From DATFDN01 sp963756545 (lineage in GTDB: Bacteria; Pseudomonadota; Alphaproteobacteria; Acetobacterales; Acetobacteraceae): DNA of 64,000 nucleotides. Below, in pieces: positions 25,994 to 35,772 of this stretch (the stretch's first letter is position 1; the number at the start of each line of letters is the position of its first letter). The stretch is taken from the NCBI GenBank assembly GCA_963756545.1, contig CAVWNY010000008.1, positions 682,001 to 746,000 of the forward strand. The letters are read 5' to 3'. The notes beneath the pieces are model-generated. The model was not told the DNA's origin and made no database searches. It saw only the letters and a list, made by a program, of their open reading frames with translations. The position numbers were made by a program, and so were the translations under genes.

Positions 25994-26473
25994 ATGCAGG
26001 AGCTTTTGCCGCTGGCCGAGCAGATCGCCGGCCGGCTGAAGGCGCGCGGCGAGACGATCGCGGTCGCGGAGTCGTCGACGGGCGGGCTGGTGTCGGTGGC
26101 GCTGCTCGCCGTGCCGGGCGCCAGCGCCTATTTCCTGGGTGGTGGCGTGATCTACACCCGGCACGCCCGAAGCGCGTTCCTCGGGATCTCCGACCCGCTC
26201 CCCGGCGGAATGCGCGCCGCGACCGAGGCGTATGCCGCGTTGCTGGCGCGCACCGTCCAGAACCGCTGCGGAGCGGTCTGGGGCCTCGGCGAGACGGGCG
26301 CCACCGGCCCCACGGGCAACCGCTACGGCGACCCCGCCGGCCATAGCTGTGTGGCCATCGAGGGGACGCTCGCCCGGGCGGTGACGCTGCGAACCGGCAG
26401 CGCCGACCGCGTCGCCAACATGCGCGCCTTCGCGCGGCGGGCGCTGGAGCTTCTGGCCGAGGTGTTGGCGTAG
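25994..26473 (+). CDS. CinA C-terminal domain protein (nicotinamide-nucleotide amidase family)
   Basis: A 159-residue protein consisting of the CinA-C domain alone. It has AVAESSTGGLVSVALLAVPGAS with the catalytic-type Ser and later GLGETGATGPTG. In PncC this domain deamidates NMN in pyridine-nucleotide recycling. The canonical family shows AESCTGG; here the Cys is Ser (AESSTGG). Start ATG 25994 follows a purine run. The next gene, recX, begins 2-17 bases after the stop; cinA and recX are frequent neighbours in other bacteria, supporting both calls. Confidence 0.85.
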   Translation: MQELLPLAEQIAGRLKARGETIAVAESSTGGLVSVALLAVPGASAYFLGGGVIYTRHARSAFLGISDPLPGGMRAATEAYAALLARTVQNRCGAVWGLGETGATGPTGNRYGDPAGHSCVAIEGTLARAVTLRTGSADRVANMRAFARRALELLAEVLA

Positions 26474-26490
26474 GGTTGGCCCGACGGATC

Positions 26491-27066
26491 ATGCCGGCGG
26501 CACGCGCACCTGACGAAGCCGCGTTGCACGAGGCCGCGCTTGCCTACCTCGCCCGCTTTGCGGCGACGGAGGCCGGGTTGCGGCGGGTGCTTGCGCGCCG
26601 CGTGGCACGCTGGGCGCGAACGGCCCACACCGAGCCCGAAGCCGAGCCCATCGCCGAGGTGACGCGGGCCGCGCGGCGCGCGATCGACGCGGTGGTCGCG
26701 CGTCTTGTCGCCGCGGGCGCCGTGGACGATGCCGCCTTCGCCGCCGCTCGCGCGCGTAGACTGACCCGCGCGGGGAAGTCGCGTCTGGCCGCCGCCGCGC
26801 ATCTCGCGGCCAAGGGAGTCGATCCCGCGACCGCGGCCGCGGCGCTGGGGTCGGACAACGAGGCGGAGCTTGGCGCCGCCCTGGCGCTCGCCGCCCGGCG
26901 GCGGATCGGGCCCTTCCGGACGGGCGGGACACCCGATGCGGCGGGGATGCTGCGCGAACTGGGCGTGCTGGCGCGCGCGGGTTTCCCGCGCGACATCGCC
27001 CAGCGCGCGCTCAGGCTCGACGGCGCGGAGGCCGAGGCGCGCCTGGCGGCGCTGCGCCAGTCCTGA
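26491..27066 (+). CDS. recX: RecX regulatory protein
   Basis: About 191 residues, rich in Ala and Arg, all helical. It shows the RecX repeat pattern: EAALAYLARFAATEAGLRRVLARRV, then VVARLVAAGAVDDAAFAAARARRL and a third helical repeat ending in RALR. RecX binds RecA filaments and limits recombinase activity. The ATG at 26491 is the first ATG; a TTG at 26476, 2 bases after the cinA stop, would add five residues. There is no recA in the window. Confidence 0.82.
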   Translation: MPAARAPDEAALHEAALAYLARFAATEAGLRRVLARRVARWARTAHTEPEAEPIAEVTRAARRAIDAVVARLVAAGAVDDAAFAAARARRLTRAGKSRLAAAAHLAAKGVDPATAAAALGSDNEAELGAALALAARRRIGPFRTGGTPDAAGMLRELGVLARAGFPRDIAQRALRLDGAEAEARLAALRQS

Positions 27067-27138
27067 CGGCCAAGGCTTCGCCCTCAAATCGTCACCGCAC
27101 CTGTTTCAGAACCATCGTAGCTGTGGTCCGAATGTCCT

Positions 27139-28362
27139 CTAGTGCGCGGCCAGCGCGATCTGCGCGCGGGCCGCCAGACGCCGATGCAGCACGTATATCG
27201 GGAACGCGAGCGCCGAGACGGCGGCGGCGGCGTACATCGCGCCCGCCGGCCCGCCCCACAGGTCGGCGACCTTGCCGCAAAGTGCCGGGACGAGGGCGCC
27301 GCCCAAGTAGTAGGTGGTGTAGAACACGCCCATGCCGGCGGCCCGGTTCTCCGGCCGCGCCGACAGGGTGCCGATCGCCACGATCACGCCCGGCTGGATC
27401 GACCCCGGGATGCCGATGATCGCACCCAGGCCGACCGGCCAGTCGATCAGGCCCATCGCCGTGATCCCGAGCGTCATGACGGCCGTGCCGGTGGCGAACA
27501 CGGGCCAGGCGCCCCACCGCTCGGCCAACGCGCCGCCGCCCAGCGTGCCGGCCACGTTGCCCCATGTGGCGAACGCCATGACGATGCCGGTCAGCAGCAG
27601 TCCCTCGCCCCGCGCGGCCATCAGCGATGGGGTGTAGGACAGGAACCCGGCATAGCCCGCCGTGTAGGCCGTCCAGATCAGGCCGGCCACGATCAGCAGC
27701 AGGCACTCCGCCCGCCCTGGCATCCGGAAAACCCCCCGTGCCGCCGGGTCGCCCGGCGCCTCCCAGGGCGCGGGACGGAAGCTCGCTAAAAACAGCGCGG
27801 TCGCCGCCGCCATCTCCACCGCGCCGGCCAGGAACGCCGCCGGCCAGCCATAGGCGTGCGCGAGCACCGGGGCAGTGATCTGCGACAGCCCGATGCCGAC
27901 CGGGTAGGCGCCGACCGAGATGCTGATCGCCAGCATGAAACGTGGGCCGAGGAACCAGTCGGCGATGACCTTGCTCTGCAGCACGGTCATCGCGACGGCG
28001 CCGACCCCGGCCACGACGCGCCCCGCCGCGATCCCGCCCGCCCCGCCGGCCCATGCCGAGACGGCCCCGCCCAGCGCCATCAGCGCGAGCCCGCCGCCCA
28101 GCACCACCCGATCGCCGAAGCGGCGGGCGAGCAGGCCGAGCGGCAGGGCGACGAACACGCCGGCGACCATGTAGGCGCCGATGAGCGTGCCCAGCCCGGC
28201 GTAGTCCAATCCGAACAGTCGGATCAGCGCGGGCCCGAGGCTGGCGACGGTCTGGAACTGGTAGCCGAAGCCGATGCGCGCGAGCACGATGGCGCCCAGG
28301 ATGGTCCATCCACGTAAGCCCGGCCCGGTCCTCCCGTTGGACCACCCCGAGGCATCAGCCAA
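27139..28362 (-). CDS. MFS transporter
   Basis: About 407 residues with 12 predicted membrane helices. The N-terminal half has the loop 2-3 motif GLLARRFGDRVV of the major facilitator superfamily. The long arginine-poor linker lies near residue 200. The TTG at 28360-28362 was chosen because GGAG lies 8 bases upstream and it overlaps the GNAT gene end by 8 bases; an ATG at 28396-28398 has no ribosome-binding site. Substrate is unknown. No catabolic gene is adjacent. Confidence 0.83.
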   Translation of the reverse strand: MADASGWSNGRTGPGLRGWTILGAIVLARIGFGYQFQTVASLGPALIRLFGLDYAGLGTLIGAYMVAGVFVALPLGLLARRFGDRVVLGGGLALMALGGAVSAWAGGAGGIAAGRVVAGVGAVAMTVLQSKVIADWFLGPRFMLAISISVGAYPVGIGLSQITAPVLAHAYGWPAAFLAGAVEMAAATALFLASFRPAPWEAPGDPAARGVFRMPGRAECLLLIVAGLIWTAYTAGYAGFLSYTPSLMAARGEGLLLTGIVMAFATWGNVAGTLGGGALAERWGAWPVFATGTAVMTLGITAMGLIDWPVGLGAIIGIPGSIQPGVIVAIGTLSARPENRAAGMGVFYTTYYLGGALVPALCGKVADLWGGPAGAMYAAAAVSALAFPIYVLHRRLAARAQIALAAH

Positions 28363-28840
28363 GCCGCTTCTCCATCTCCACCCAGGTCGGCGCGGCATAT
28401 CCGGGGTGGGTGCGGCGCGCCACCTCCACGAAACCGCACGCGGCGAACAGGCGACGGTTGCCCGTCAGTGCGAGGCGTGTGCCGAGATGCAGACGTCGCT
28501 GGCGAAGCAGCCACGCGGTTTCCTCGACGAGCGCGAGGAGCGCCCGCGCCATCCCTTGACGCCTCGCCGACGGGAGCACCGCGAGGCGGCTGACGTAGAG
28601 CCCGTCCGCGCCCCTCTCCCACAGGACCGCGCCGGCGATCGCACCCCGAATCTCGGCGACCGCCCCGCCGCCCTCGGCGAGATGCGCGGCGATCGCGGCG
28701 CCGCTCACGCCGAGAGCGGAGGGAGGCGGGTCCAGCGGCATTTGCTGGTGGGCGAACGCCGCGCGAATAAGAGCGGCCACATCCTCTGCGTCCGCCAACC
28801 CCATCGGGCGCAATCGCGGAGACGGGGCGCTTGCATCCAT
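28355..28840 (-). CDS. GNAT-family N-acetyltransferase
   Basis: A 161-residue acetyltransferase. The acetyl-CoA loop is RLAVLPSARRQGMARALL and the C-terminal strand region is LFAACGFVEVARRTHPGY. It should transfer an acetyl group to an amine; the substrate is unknown. The ATG lies 46 bases from the divergent Hsp33 start. Its stop overlaps the downstream MFS gene start. Confidence 0.87.
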   Translation of the reverse strand: MDASAPSPRLRPMGLADAEDVAALIRAAFAHQQMPLDPPPSALGVSGAAIAAHLAEGGGAVAEIRGAIAGAVLWERGADGLYVSRLAVLPSARRQGMARALLALVEETAWLLRQRRLHLGTRLALTGNRRLFAACGFVEVARRTHPGYAAPTWVEMEKRLG

Positions 28841-28886
28841 GTCGCCGACGGTAGTCCGCGGGCGGCGGCGTGCCTATCTACGGCGG

Positions 28887-29846
28887 ATGCCCGACACACC
28901 TGCCTTTCTGGACAGCCATCGCCCGGCGGTGCCCGACCTCGTCGTGCCACGGGGCGTCACGCCCTTTTTCCTGCCGCGCCGCCCCGTTCGGGGGCGGCTG
29001 ATCCGCCTTGGCCCGCTGGCGGACGCGCTGCTGACGCGCCACGCCAACCCCGAGCCCGTGACCCGGCTGACCGGGCAGGCCCTGGCGCTCGCCGCCGGCC
29101 TCGCCACCGCGCTCAAGTTCCGCGGCTCGTTCAGCTTGCAGGCCAAGGGGGACGGCCCGGTGCCGCTGCTGCTGGCCGACTGCACCGAGATGGGCGCGCT
29201 GCGCGGCTACGCGCGGGTGGACACGGCGCGGTTCGCGCAGGTGACGGCGACCGAGCCGAGGCCGGAGGCCGACCGGCTGCTGGGCGACGGCCATCTGGCC
29301 TTTACGGTGGATCAGGGACCGGAGCAGCATCGCCACCAGGGGATCGTCGCGATCGGGGGCGAAAATCTCGCCGCGATGGCGCTGCACTATTTCAGCACCA
29401 GCGAGCAGATCCGCTGCCACATCCATCTGGCCTGCGAGCGCACTGCGGCGGGCTGGCGGGCGGGCGCGCTGGTGCTGGAGCGGATCCCCGGCGCCGGCGG
29501 CGTGGATCCGGAGCTGTCGGATGAGGCGCAGGAGGAGAGCTGGCGCACCGCGACGGCGCTGGCTGCCACGCTGACCGACGCCGAGTTGCTGGACGACGCG
29601 CTCGCCCCCGAGCGCCTGCTGCACCGGCTGTTTCATCTGGAAGGCGTGGCGGTGGACCGCGCCCGCGCCCTGTCCTACGGCTGCCGGTGCTCGCGCGCGC
29701 GGCTGGCCGGCATCCTGGAGGGCTTTCCGGAGGACGACCTGGACCACATGGCGGTGGAGGGCGACATCGTGATGACCTGCGAGTTCTGCAATTTCGACTT
29801 CCGCTTTCCGCGCGCCGAGGTGCGCAGCCGGGCGGCGCGGCATTGA
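28887..29846 (+). CDS. hslO: Hsp33 redox-regulated chaperone
   Basis: A 319-residue Hsp33. The C-terminal zinc site has four cysteines in YGCRCS and MTCEFC, the redox switch that opens under oxidative stress. The N-terminal domain begins with VVPRGVTPFFLPRRPVRGRLIRL and includes FRGSFSLQAKGDGPV and EQIRCHIHLA. Active Hsp33 holds unfolding proteins in the cytoplasm. The start ATG at 28887 gives the family N-terminus. Its stop overlaps the next gene as TTGA. Confidence 0.93.
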   Translation: MPDTPAFLDSHRPAVPDLVVPRGVTPFFLPRRPVRGRLIRLGPLADALLTRHANPEPVTRLTGQALALAAGLATALKFRGSFSLQAKGDGPVPLLLADCTEMGALRGYARVDTARFAQVTATEPRPEADRLLGDGHLAFTVDQGPEQHRHQGIVAIGGENLAAMALHYFSTSEQIRCHIHLACERTAAGWRAGALVLERIPGAGGVDPELSDEAQEESWRTATALAATLTDAELLDDALAPERLLHRLFHLEGVAVDRARALSYGCRCSRARLAGILEGFPEDDLDHMAVEGDIVMTCEFCNFDFRFPRAEVRSRAARH

Positions 29847-30574
29847 CCGCGGCGCGCCCGAACGGGCCGACCCGCATTCCCCGGCGCGCCGTTCTGCTCA
29901 TGGCGCTGCTCGCGGCGTCCTGCGCCTCCGAGGAAGCGGCACCGCCCGCGCAGGGGAACTATCCGCCGCTCGATTTCTCGTATTTGCTGCCCTTGCGGCT
30001 GAACGTCGCAAGGATCGAGATCGTGCAACGGTTCGTGCCGTCCGGTCAGCCGCCCGATATCAGCCAGCTCGATCCGATCCAGCCGGTCGCGGCGCTCCGG
30101 CGGATGGCCGAGCAGCGGCTGAAGGCCGAGGGCGTCTCCGGCCGCGCCGTGTTCGTCATCAACGACGCGTCGCTGCTGCGCCTAGGAGACCTGATCACCG
30201 GCACGATGTCGGTCGAGCTCGACATCGTCGCGGAGGGTGCGCGGCTGGGGTACGCGCAGGCGACGGTGGTACGCCAGCTCACCGACGCCAGCGGCGATCT
30301 ATCGGCCGCGCTCTATCGATTCACGCGCGATATGATGAACCAGATGAACGTGGAATTCGAGTACCAGGTTCGTCACGCGCTCGCGGACTGGCTGCTGCCC
30401 GAGGGCGCCATTCCGTCTCCGGTGCAGTCGGCCCCGCTGCAGCAGCCCGGGACGCCTGGCCCGCCCGCTCCACCGGCGCCCCTGGCACCGCCCCTGGTCC
30501 CGCCTGGCCCTCCTCTGGCGCCACCCGGGTTGGGCGCGCCAGTGCCGCTGCAACCGCCGCCGGTCAGTGGCTGA
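29843..30574 (+). CDS. Proline-rich-tailed lipoprotein
   Basis: A 243-residue lipoprotein starting at a TTG that overlaps the hslO stop (TTGA). The signal has two arginines, a hydrophobic core and the lipobox LLAASC. The soluble domain (about 45-185) includes MAEQRLKAEGVSGRAVFVINDASLL and a DMMNQMNVEFEYQVR helix. The last 45 residues are a Pro/Ala/Gly tail. No named family was recognised. The last 200 bases overlap antisense with the c-di-GMP enzyme gene, so one of the two 3' ends may be misread. Confidence 0.72.
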   Translation: MTAARPNGPTRIPRRAVLLMALLAASCASEEAAPPAQGNYPPLDFSYLLPLRLNVARIEIVQRFVPSGQPPDISQLDPIQPVAALRRMAEQRLKAEGVSGRAVFVINDASLLRLGDLITGTMSVELDIVAEGARLGYAQATVVRQLTDASGDLSAALYRFTRDMMNQMNVEFEYQVRHALADWLLPEGAIPSPVQSAPLQQPGTPGPPAPPAPLAPPLVPPGPPLAPPGLGAPVPLQPPPVSG

Positions 30575-32518
30575 ACGCGCGCCCGCCCGCCCGGCCGAGG
30601 CGGCACCGGCTCGCGGCGCGGGCGGCGGAAGGCGAGCAGCTCGGCCACAGTGTGCGCCGGGCCGGGGCGGCTGAAGTAGAAGCCCTGCGCCTCGGCGTAG
30701 CCGGCGGTCCGGAGCCGGGCCAGTTGCTCGGTGGTCTCCACCCCCTCGGCAAGGGTCCTGATCCCGAGGCCGCGGCCAAGCCCGGCCACCGCACGCACGA
30801 TCGTCATCGCCTCCGCCCCAGCCGCCAGATCGCGAACAAACGACTTGTCCAGCTTGATCTTGTCGAAAGGAAAGCTGCGGAGATAGCGCAGCGAGGCGTA
30901 GCCGGTGCCGAAATCGTCGAGCGCGATCCGCACTCCCATGCCGCGTAGCTGGCGCAGGCACTTGACGGTCGGCTCGTCTTCCTCCAGCAGGATCGTTTCG
31001 GTGATCTCGAGCTCGAGCTGGCGCGGCGCGAGGCCGCTCGCCTCCAGCGCGTCCCGAACCATGCGCGTCAGCGCCGGAGAACGGAGCTGCACCGGCGAAA
31101 GGTTCACCGCCAGCGTGACGTCGCGCGGCCAGCGCGCCGCCTCGACGCAAGCGTGGCGCAGCGCCCAGGCGCCGATCGGCACGATCAGCCCGGTTTCCTC
31201 GGCGAGCGGGATGAAATCGGCCGGCGGGATATTGCCGCGCGTCGGGTGCCCCCAGCGCAGCAGCGCCTCGAACCCGGTGATCCGCTCGTCATCCAGCGCG
31301 ACCTGCGCCTGGTAGAACAGCTCGAACTCCTTGCCCGCCAGCGCCTTGCGCAGATCGAGCGTGAGCGCCTGCAACGCGCCGCGCCGCGCCTCCATGGCCG
31401 GCTCGAAAAAGCGCCAGGAGCCCCGCGCGTCCTGCTTGCAGCGCAGCAGCGCCGTCTCCGAGTTTTTCAGCAGTATCTCGAACCCGGCCCCGTCGGCCGG
31501 TGCGACGGAGATGCCGATGCTGGCCGCCAACGAGATCGAACGGCCGTCGATCTCGAACGGCGCGGCCAACAGCGCGAGCACTCGCTCGGCCAGGCGCCCG
31601 GCGTCGTCCGGCCGGTCGAGCCCGACTTGCAGGAGGGCGAATCCATCGCCGTCGAGCCGCGCGATCATGTCGGTCTCGCGCGCCGCGCCGGCCAGCCGCC
31701 GCGCCACGGCGCATAGCAATGCATCGCCCGTCATGAGGCCGAGCTGCTCGTTCACCGCCTGAAACCGCTCGATGTCGATCGACAGCAAGGCAATCGCCCC
31801 GCCCCGCCCTGCGAGGCGCAGGGCCTCGTCTGCCCTCTCACGCAGCACCGCACGGTTGGCCAGGCCGGTCAGCGGGTCGTGGCGCGGTAGGAAGGTGATC
31901 CGGGCTTCCGCGGCCTTCCGATCGGAGATGTCGCGAACGATGGCGACGACGGCGTTGCCAGGAGCGCCGTCCGGTGCCGGAGTGGTGACCCAGGTCGAAC
32001 TCCACCCACACATAGCGGCCGGCCTTGTGCCGCAGGCGGTAAGTGAAACTGGTCCGACCGCCGGTTTGGCAGAATGTCGTGTAAGCCATCTCGACCCGCG
32101 ACCGATCCTCGGGGTGGACGAAATCCGCGAAATCCACGCCGAGCAGCTCCTCCGGCGCATAGCCAAGCAGCGCGCGGGAAGCGGGGGAGACATAGAGCCG
32201 CGTTCGGTCGGCGCGGGTGAGAACGATCATGTCGCCCGCGTACTCGGCGAGCAGGCGATAGCGCGCGTCGCTCTTGCGCATGCTGGCCGCGGCGTCGCGC
32301 CCCCGTTCGGCCATCGCGCCGGCAAGCTTGCGCGCACGTCGGAGGCAGAATGCCAAGGCGACCGCCGCCCCGGCGGAGGAGCCGAGGGCGACACCCGGCG
32401 GGAACCCCCAGGCAGGCGCGGCAGCCGCGCAGGCGGCCGCTCCGGCGAGTAGCCCGCCCAGCGCGTCACTCGGCGCCAACAGAGCGCCAGGGGCGAAGAT
32501 GCGTGCGGCCAACGACAT
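30373..32518 (-). pseudogene. PAS-GGDEF-EAL c-di-GMP enzyme, single frameshift
   Basis: Two frames together encode one protein of about 715 residues. Frame one (from ATG 32518) has two hydrophobic stretches and a PAS domain ending in GRYVWVE. At 31998-31999 (plus-strand AA) the frame shifts; frame two continues with VAIVRDISDRKAAEARI, a GGDEF domain in which the motif is degenerate (LDGDGFALL), and a full EAL domain: FEALLRW, NLSPVQLRS, ELEITETI, ALDDFGTGYASL, KLDKSF and LAEGVETTEQ. EAL domains break down cyclic di-GMP; the GGDEF part is likely inactive. Removing one T turns GAGTTCGAC into GAGTCGAC and joins the frames exactly, so a sequence error is likely. The C-terminus runs over the antisense lipoprotein tail. 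Confidence 0.8.
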
Positions 32519-32584
32519 GTCGCCCGATCCTGCGACGCCGGACCTTGCTGGTCCCTTAACGGCGTGGAGCCGGCCGGATTGACC

Positions 32585-33691
32585 CTACCGCAGTACGGCC
32601 TCGGTCTTGCGCTCGATCAGGGCGAGGTCGATCTCCGCACCGAGGCCCGGAGCGGTCGGGGCATGCAGCAGCCCGTCCCCGTCGATCTCCAACTCGCGCG
32701 CCATGCCGTATTTGTGGGCGCCGTCGGGCAGCAGCACCTCGAACATCGTGGTGTTGTGGACCGCCATGCAGAGATGCAGGTTGGCGAGATTGTTGAGCGA
32801 GTTGCCGCTGTGATGCGCCTCATAGCGCATCCCGAAGGCCTCGGCGAGGTGGGCGGTCTTCAGCATCGTCGTCAGGCCGCCCTTGTTCGGAATGTCGCCG
32901 CGCAGATAGTCGGTCGCCCGCTCGGTCAGCCAGACCGGATAGGTGTCGAGGCCGCCGGCGGGGAACTCGGTCGCCATGATCGGGATATCGAGCTTCTGGC
33001 GCAACTTGACGTAATTGTAGATATCCTCGTCGGCGAGCGGGTCCTCGTACCAATAATAGCCCATCTCCTCGACCGCGCGTCCGACCCGCAGCGCGTCGGG
33101 GTAGGTGTAGGCCCAGGTCGAATCCAGCATCAGCCGGAAGTCGTCGCCGACCGCCTTGCGCACCGCCGCGCAGACGCGGATGTCCTCGTCGGGGTCACGC
33201 GGCGGGTGGATCTTGTAGGCCCGCCAGCCCTGGGCCTTGAACGCCTGCGCCTGCTCGGCATAGGCGCTCGCATCGGGCAGGCGCTGGCTGCTGGCATAGG
33301 CCGGGATCGAGGTTCGGCAGGTGCCCATCAGGGCATGAACCGGCAACCCGGCGATCTTGCCGGCGAGATCCCACAGCGCGGTATCCACGGCGCCGATGGT
33401 CCGGTACCCCACGATGCGCGACAGCAGGCGCATGGATTGGTGAATGCGCTCGCGCTCCAGCGGGTCGCAACCCATCAGCAGCGGCTTGAGGCTGCGGACC
33501 AGGTGCGGCCCATCCATGGCGGCGGGGTTGGCCGCCGAGCCCAGGAAGGCGTGGCCCTCCGCGCCCTGGTCGGTGCGGAGTCGCAGGAGCCCGAGGCTCG
33601 ATCGGCCGGAGGCGCCCGAGCCGTGGTGATAGGTCGTGGGCGGAATCCCCTCCCAGGCGAAGATCGTGAGCGTGACGTCGTCGATTTTCAT
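32585..33691 (-). CDS. Enolase-superfamily enzyme (mandelate racemase/muconate cycloisomerase)
   Basis: A 368-residue enzyme. The acid-sugar dehydratase pattern is present: base YKIH (KxH), metal ligands Asp in LMLDSTWAY, Glu in YWYEDPL and Glu in ATEFPAGG, and the second base His in EAHHSGNS. It should act on an acid-sugar or similar carboxylate; the substrate is not known. It starts 42 bases from no obvious promoter and is a single leftward gene. A second member of the superfamily lies at 39.9 kb. Confidence 0.88.
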   Translation of the reverse strand: MKIDDVTLTIFAWEGIPPTTYHHGSGASGRSSLGLLRLRTDQGAEGHAFLGSAANPAAMDGPHLVRSLKPLLMGCDPLERERIHQSMRLLSRIVGYRTIGAVDTALWDLAGKIAGLPVHALMGTCRTSIPAYASSQRLPDASAYAEQAQAFKAQGWRAYKIHPPRDPDEDIRVCAAVRKAVGDDFRLMLDSTWAYTYPDALRVGRAVEEMGYYWYEDPLADEDIYNYVKLRQKLDIPIMATEFPAGGLDTYPVWLTERATDYLRGDIPNKGGLTTMLKTAHLAEAFGMRYEAHHSGNSLNNLANLHLCMAVHNTTMFEVLLPDGAHKYGMARELEIDGDGLLHAPTAPGLGAEIDLALIERKTEAVLR

Positions 33692-34034
33692 GGGTCAATC
33701 CTCATGCCCGACATCGCACCCCCCTGTTGCGGCTGGCCGACGATGCTAGAGGCGGGGCGGCGGGCGGGGAACCCCTTCCCCGAAGAGTGTGGCTAATCGG
33801 ATACGCCCCGCCGCTCGACGGGCATTTCCCGGGAGCCACGGGTTGCGAGCGCGAGGGGAATGGGCTTCCTGAACCCGGGAATCCAGACGGGGGGCGCCCC
33901 CAAGACGATCATTGCAGACCGAATCTGCGGAATCTCAAATGTGGGACTTGCTATCACGGATTTGTGAAATCATGCTGCCGATCAGGTCCAGATCGTCGGC
34001 GACACCTCGTCGCGGCGCAGCGCAGAGGGCAGAG
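33692..34034. other. Intergenic stretch, no gene seen
   Basis: A 343-base gap between the divergent enolase-superfamily gene and a small rightward gene. Both strands were read: short frames are present but none has family similarity or a ribosome-binding site. The sequence around 33900-33980 is less GC-rich than its neighbours and may hold promoters. Confidence 0.4.
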
Positions 34035-34383
34035 ATGGCAGCCACACCACGCGCCACGAGCATGATCGAGCGGATCGCTCGCCGGGCCGCGGAAACGCCC
34101 GGGCCCGTCGCTCCCGCGGGAATCGCCTTCACCGTGCCCGAGTTGATGATGCTCACCGCGTGGGCGGAATTCCACGAGCTCCGGGTGGTGCTCGAACTCG
34201 ACAACTGCATCGACGGGGCCGAGTACCGAGGAAGTCGCGGCGCTTTACCCGCCGGACAGTCCGCTGCGGCAGTGGACGCTCTGGCGGGCGCCGGAAGCGG
34301 TGGTGGTCGAGCCAATGAACGGACCGGCCTTCCGGGCCGACTGCATCGCCGAAATGCTCCAAAGGCTCATGTCGGCTGGGTAA
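34035..34383 (+). pseudogene. Small hypothetical protein, single frameshift
   Basis: An ATG after GAGGGCAGAG opens a frame with FTVPELMMLTAWAEFHELRVVLELDNCIDGAEY. The frame then degrades, while the next frame continues sensibly with VAALYPPDSPLRQWTLW and ends FRADCIAEMLQRLMSAG before TAA at 34381-34383. Deleting one A in GGAAGTC (34232-34233) joins them into one protein of about 115 residues. No family was recognised. As in the RTX-like gene, the corrected sequence would contain GAGTC. Confidence 0.6.
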
Positions 34384-34464
34384 CCTGGCCCGGCCCTTTC
34401 TTCCGATCCGCACCGTAGGTTTCGGCCTCCTTCGGCAAGCACCGACGTGAATTGTCCTTCCCGC

Positions 34465-34493
34465 TTGCAAAATCTTCTCGGGTGCAGGATAAT
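34465..34493 (+). promoter_or_regulatory. Sigma-70-like promoter of RTX-like gene
   Basis: TTGCAA (34465-34470) and GATAAT (34488-34493) with a 17-base spacer make a near-consensus promoter. Transcription would start near 34500, leaving a leader of about 50 bases before the ATG at 34553, which has GGAG upstream. Confidence 0.65.
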
Positions 34494-34552
34494 ACCGTGG
34501 TTGATTGCCTGCGATTCCCGACCTTGACCCGAAACGAATACGGAGATCCTGA

Positions 34553-35690
34553 ATGGCCTCGTTCACCGTCCCTGGTGCCGACTCGACCACGGTGACGACC
34601 GGCAACTTCACAGGATTATCGAACACGGCGCTGGCGCAGAGCATCGCCAACACGCTGAATCAGATCCTGGCGTCCGGCAATCTGAGCGTCGCGAGCGTGG
34701 GAGCCGGCGGAACCGTCCACCCGCCCTCCGCCACGAGCGACAACCAGCTGGTCCTCACCAGCGGTGGCGCGGTCAGCGTTCCAGCCGGTTACAACTACGT
34801 CGTCGATGAGTCCGGCAACGCCAACCTGACCGTCACGGGCGGCAGCAATTTCTTGGGCGGCGACGGCAATCTCAGCTTCACGAATAACGCCAACGGCGTC
34901 AGCTCGGTCGTGGCCGGCAACGGCAACGACACGTTCAACCTGTCGGGCGCCTATTCCATCGCCGCCGGCAGCGGCAGCGATCTCTACAACCTCAGCGGCA
35001 CCGGCCAGGCCAGCCTGGGCGGCGGCCCGAGCGTCGTCAGCATCACCGGCGGGGCCGACACCGTCTTCGCCGGCGCGAAGTCCAGGTCCGACCGAGGTCC
35101 TCGGTGGCACCGGCTCGGTGTTCTTCTACGGCGGGGACTCCAGCACCCAGGCGCTCGACTACGTGCAGGGCGGCTCCGGCGGCGACACCATCGTGGGCGC
35201 GGCCAACAACGTCGTCTTCTACGCCAGCCCCAGCGCCGGGGGCGCCTCCTCCACCGGCGCGCTTTTGGTCGCGGGCTCGGGCAACGAGACGCTATTCGGC
35301 GCGCCCTCGCAGGGCAACGATGCGCTCTGGGGCAGCTTCAGTGGCGGCAACGACCTCCTGTGGGCGGGGTCAGGCAACGACGCGCTGGTCGCGGGTACCG
35401 GAAACAACACCCTGATCGGCGGCGCCGGGAACGACGCATTCTATGTGATCAACAGGAACCTGCTGAGCACGACCCCCACGACCGGTCAGGATTTCATCTA
35501 CAACTTCCATCCGGGCGACATCCTCGCGCTCACCGGCATGGATTCGCTGTACGGCGCCGCCGGCTCGCACGCCGCTGCCAACGCGGTCTCCGCCGCGCTG
35601 GCCGGGGGTGCCGGCGCCGTCACGCTGAAGGACGGCACGACCATCACCTTCGTCGGCGGAGCCAACGGGCTCACCATCGCCTCTTCGTAA
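34553..35690 (+). pseudogene. RTX/hemolysin-type repeat protein, single frameshift
   Basis: A protein of about 378 residues read in two frames. Frame one (residues 1-175) and frame two (to the TAA at 35690) both have the glycine-rich nonapeptide-like repeats GNGNDTF, GSGNETLFG, GSGNDALVAG and GAGNDAFYV of calcium-binding RTX proteins. The shift is at 35078-35079: dropping one A from GCGAAGTCC joins GADTVFAGAS to PTEVLGGTGSVFFYGG. There is no N-terminal signal peptide, as expected for type I secretion, whose genes are not nearby. It has its own promoter and terminator. It could be a surface or biofilm-matrix protein. Confidence 0.72.
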
Positions 35691-35713
35691 CACCGACCGG
35701 CTAGCGCACGTCG

Positions 35714-35740
35714 GAGCGGGCGCCCCTCGGGCGCCCGCTC
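35714..35740. terminator. Strong hairpin terminator
   Basis: A 12-bp perfect stem (GAGCGGGCGCCC at 35714-35725 with GGGCGCCCGCTC at 35729-35740), a 3-base loop, then TGCTTT. It sits between the convergent RTX-like and amidase genes and probably stops transcription from both sides. Confidence 0.8.
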
Positions 35741-35772
35741 TGCTTTGGCAGCGGCAAACGGCGGCCGAACGG

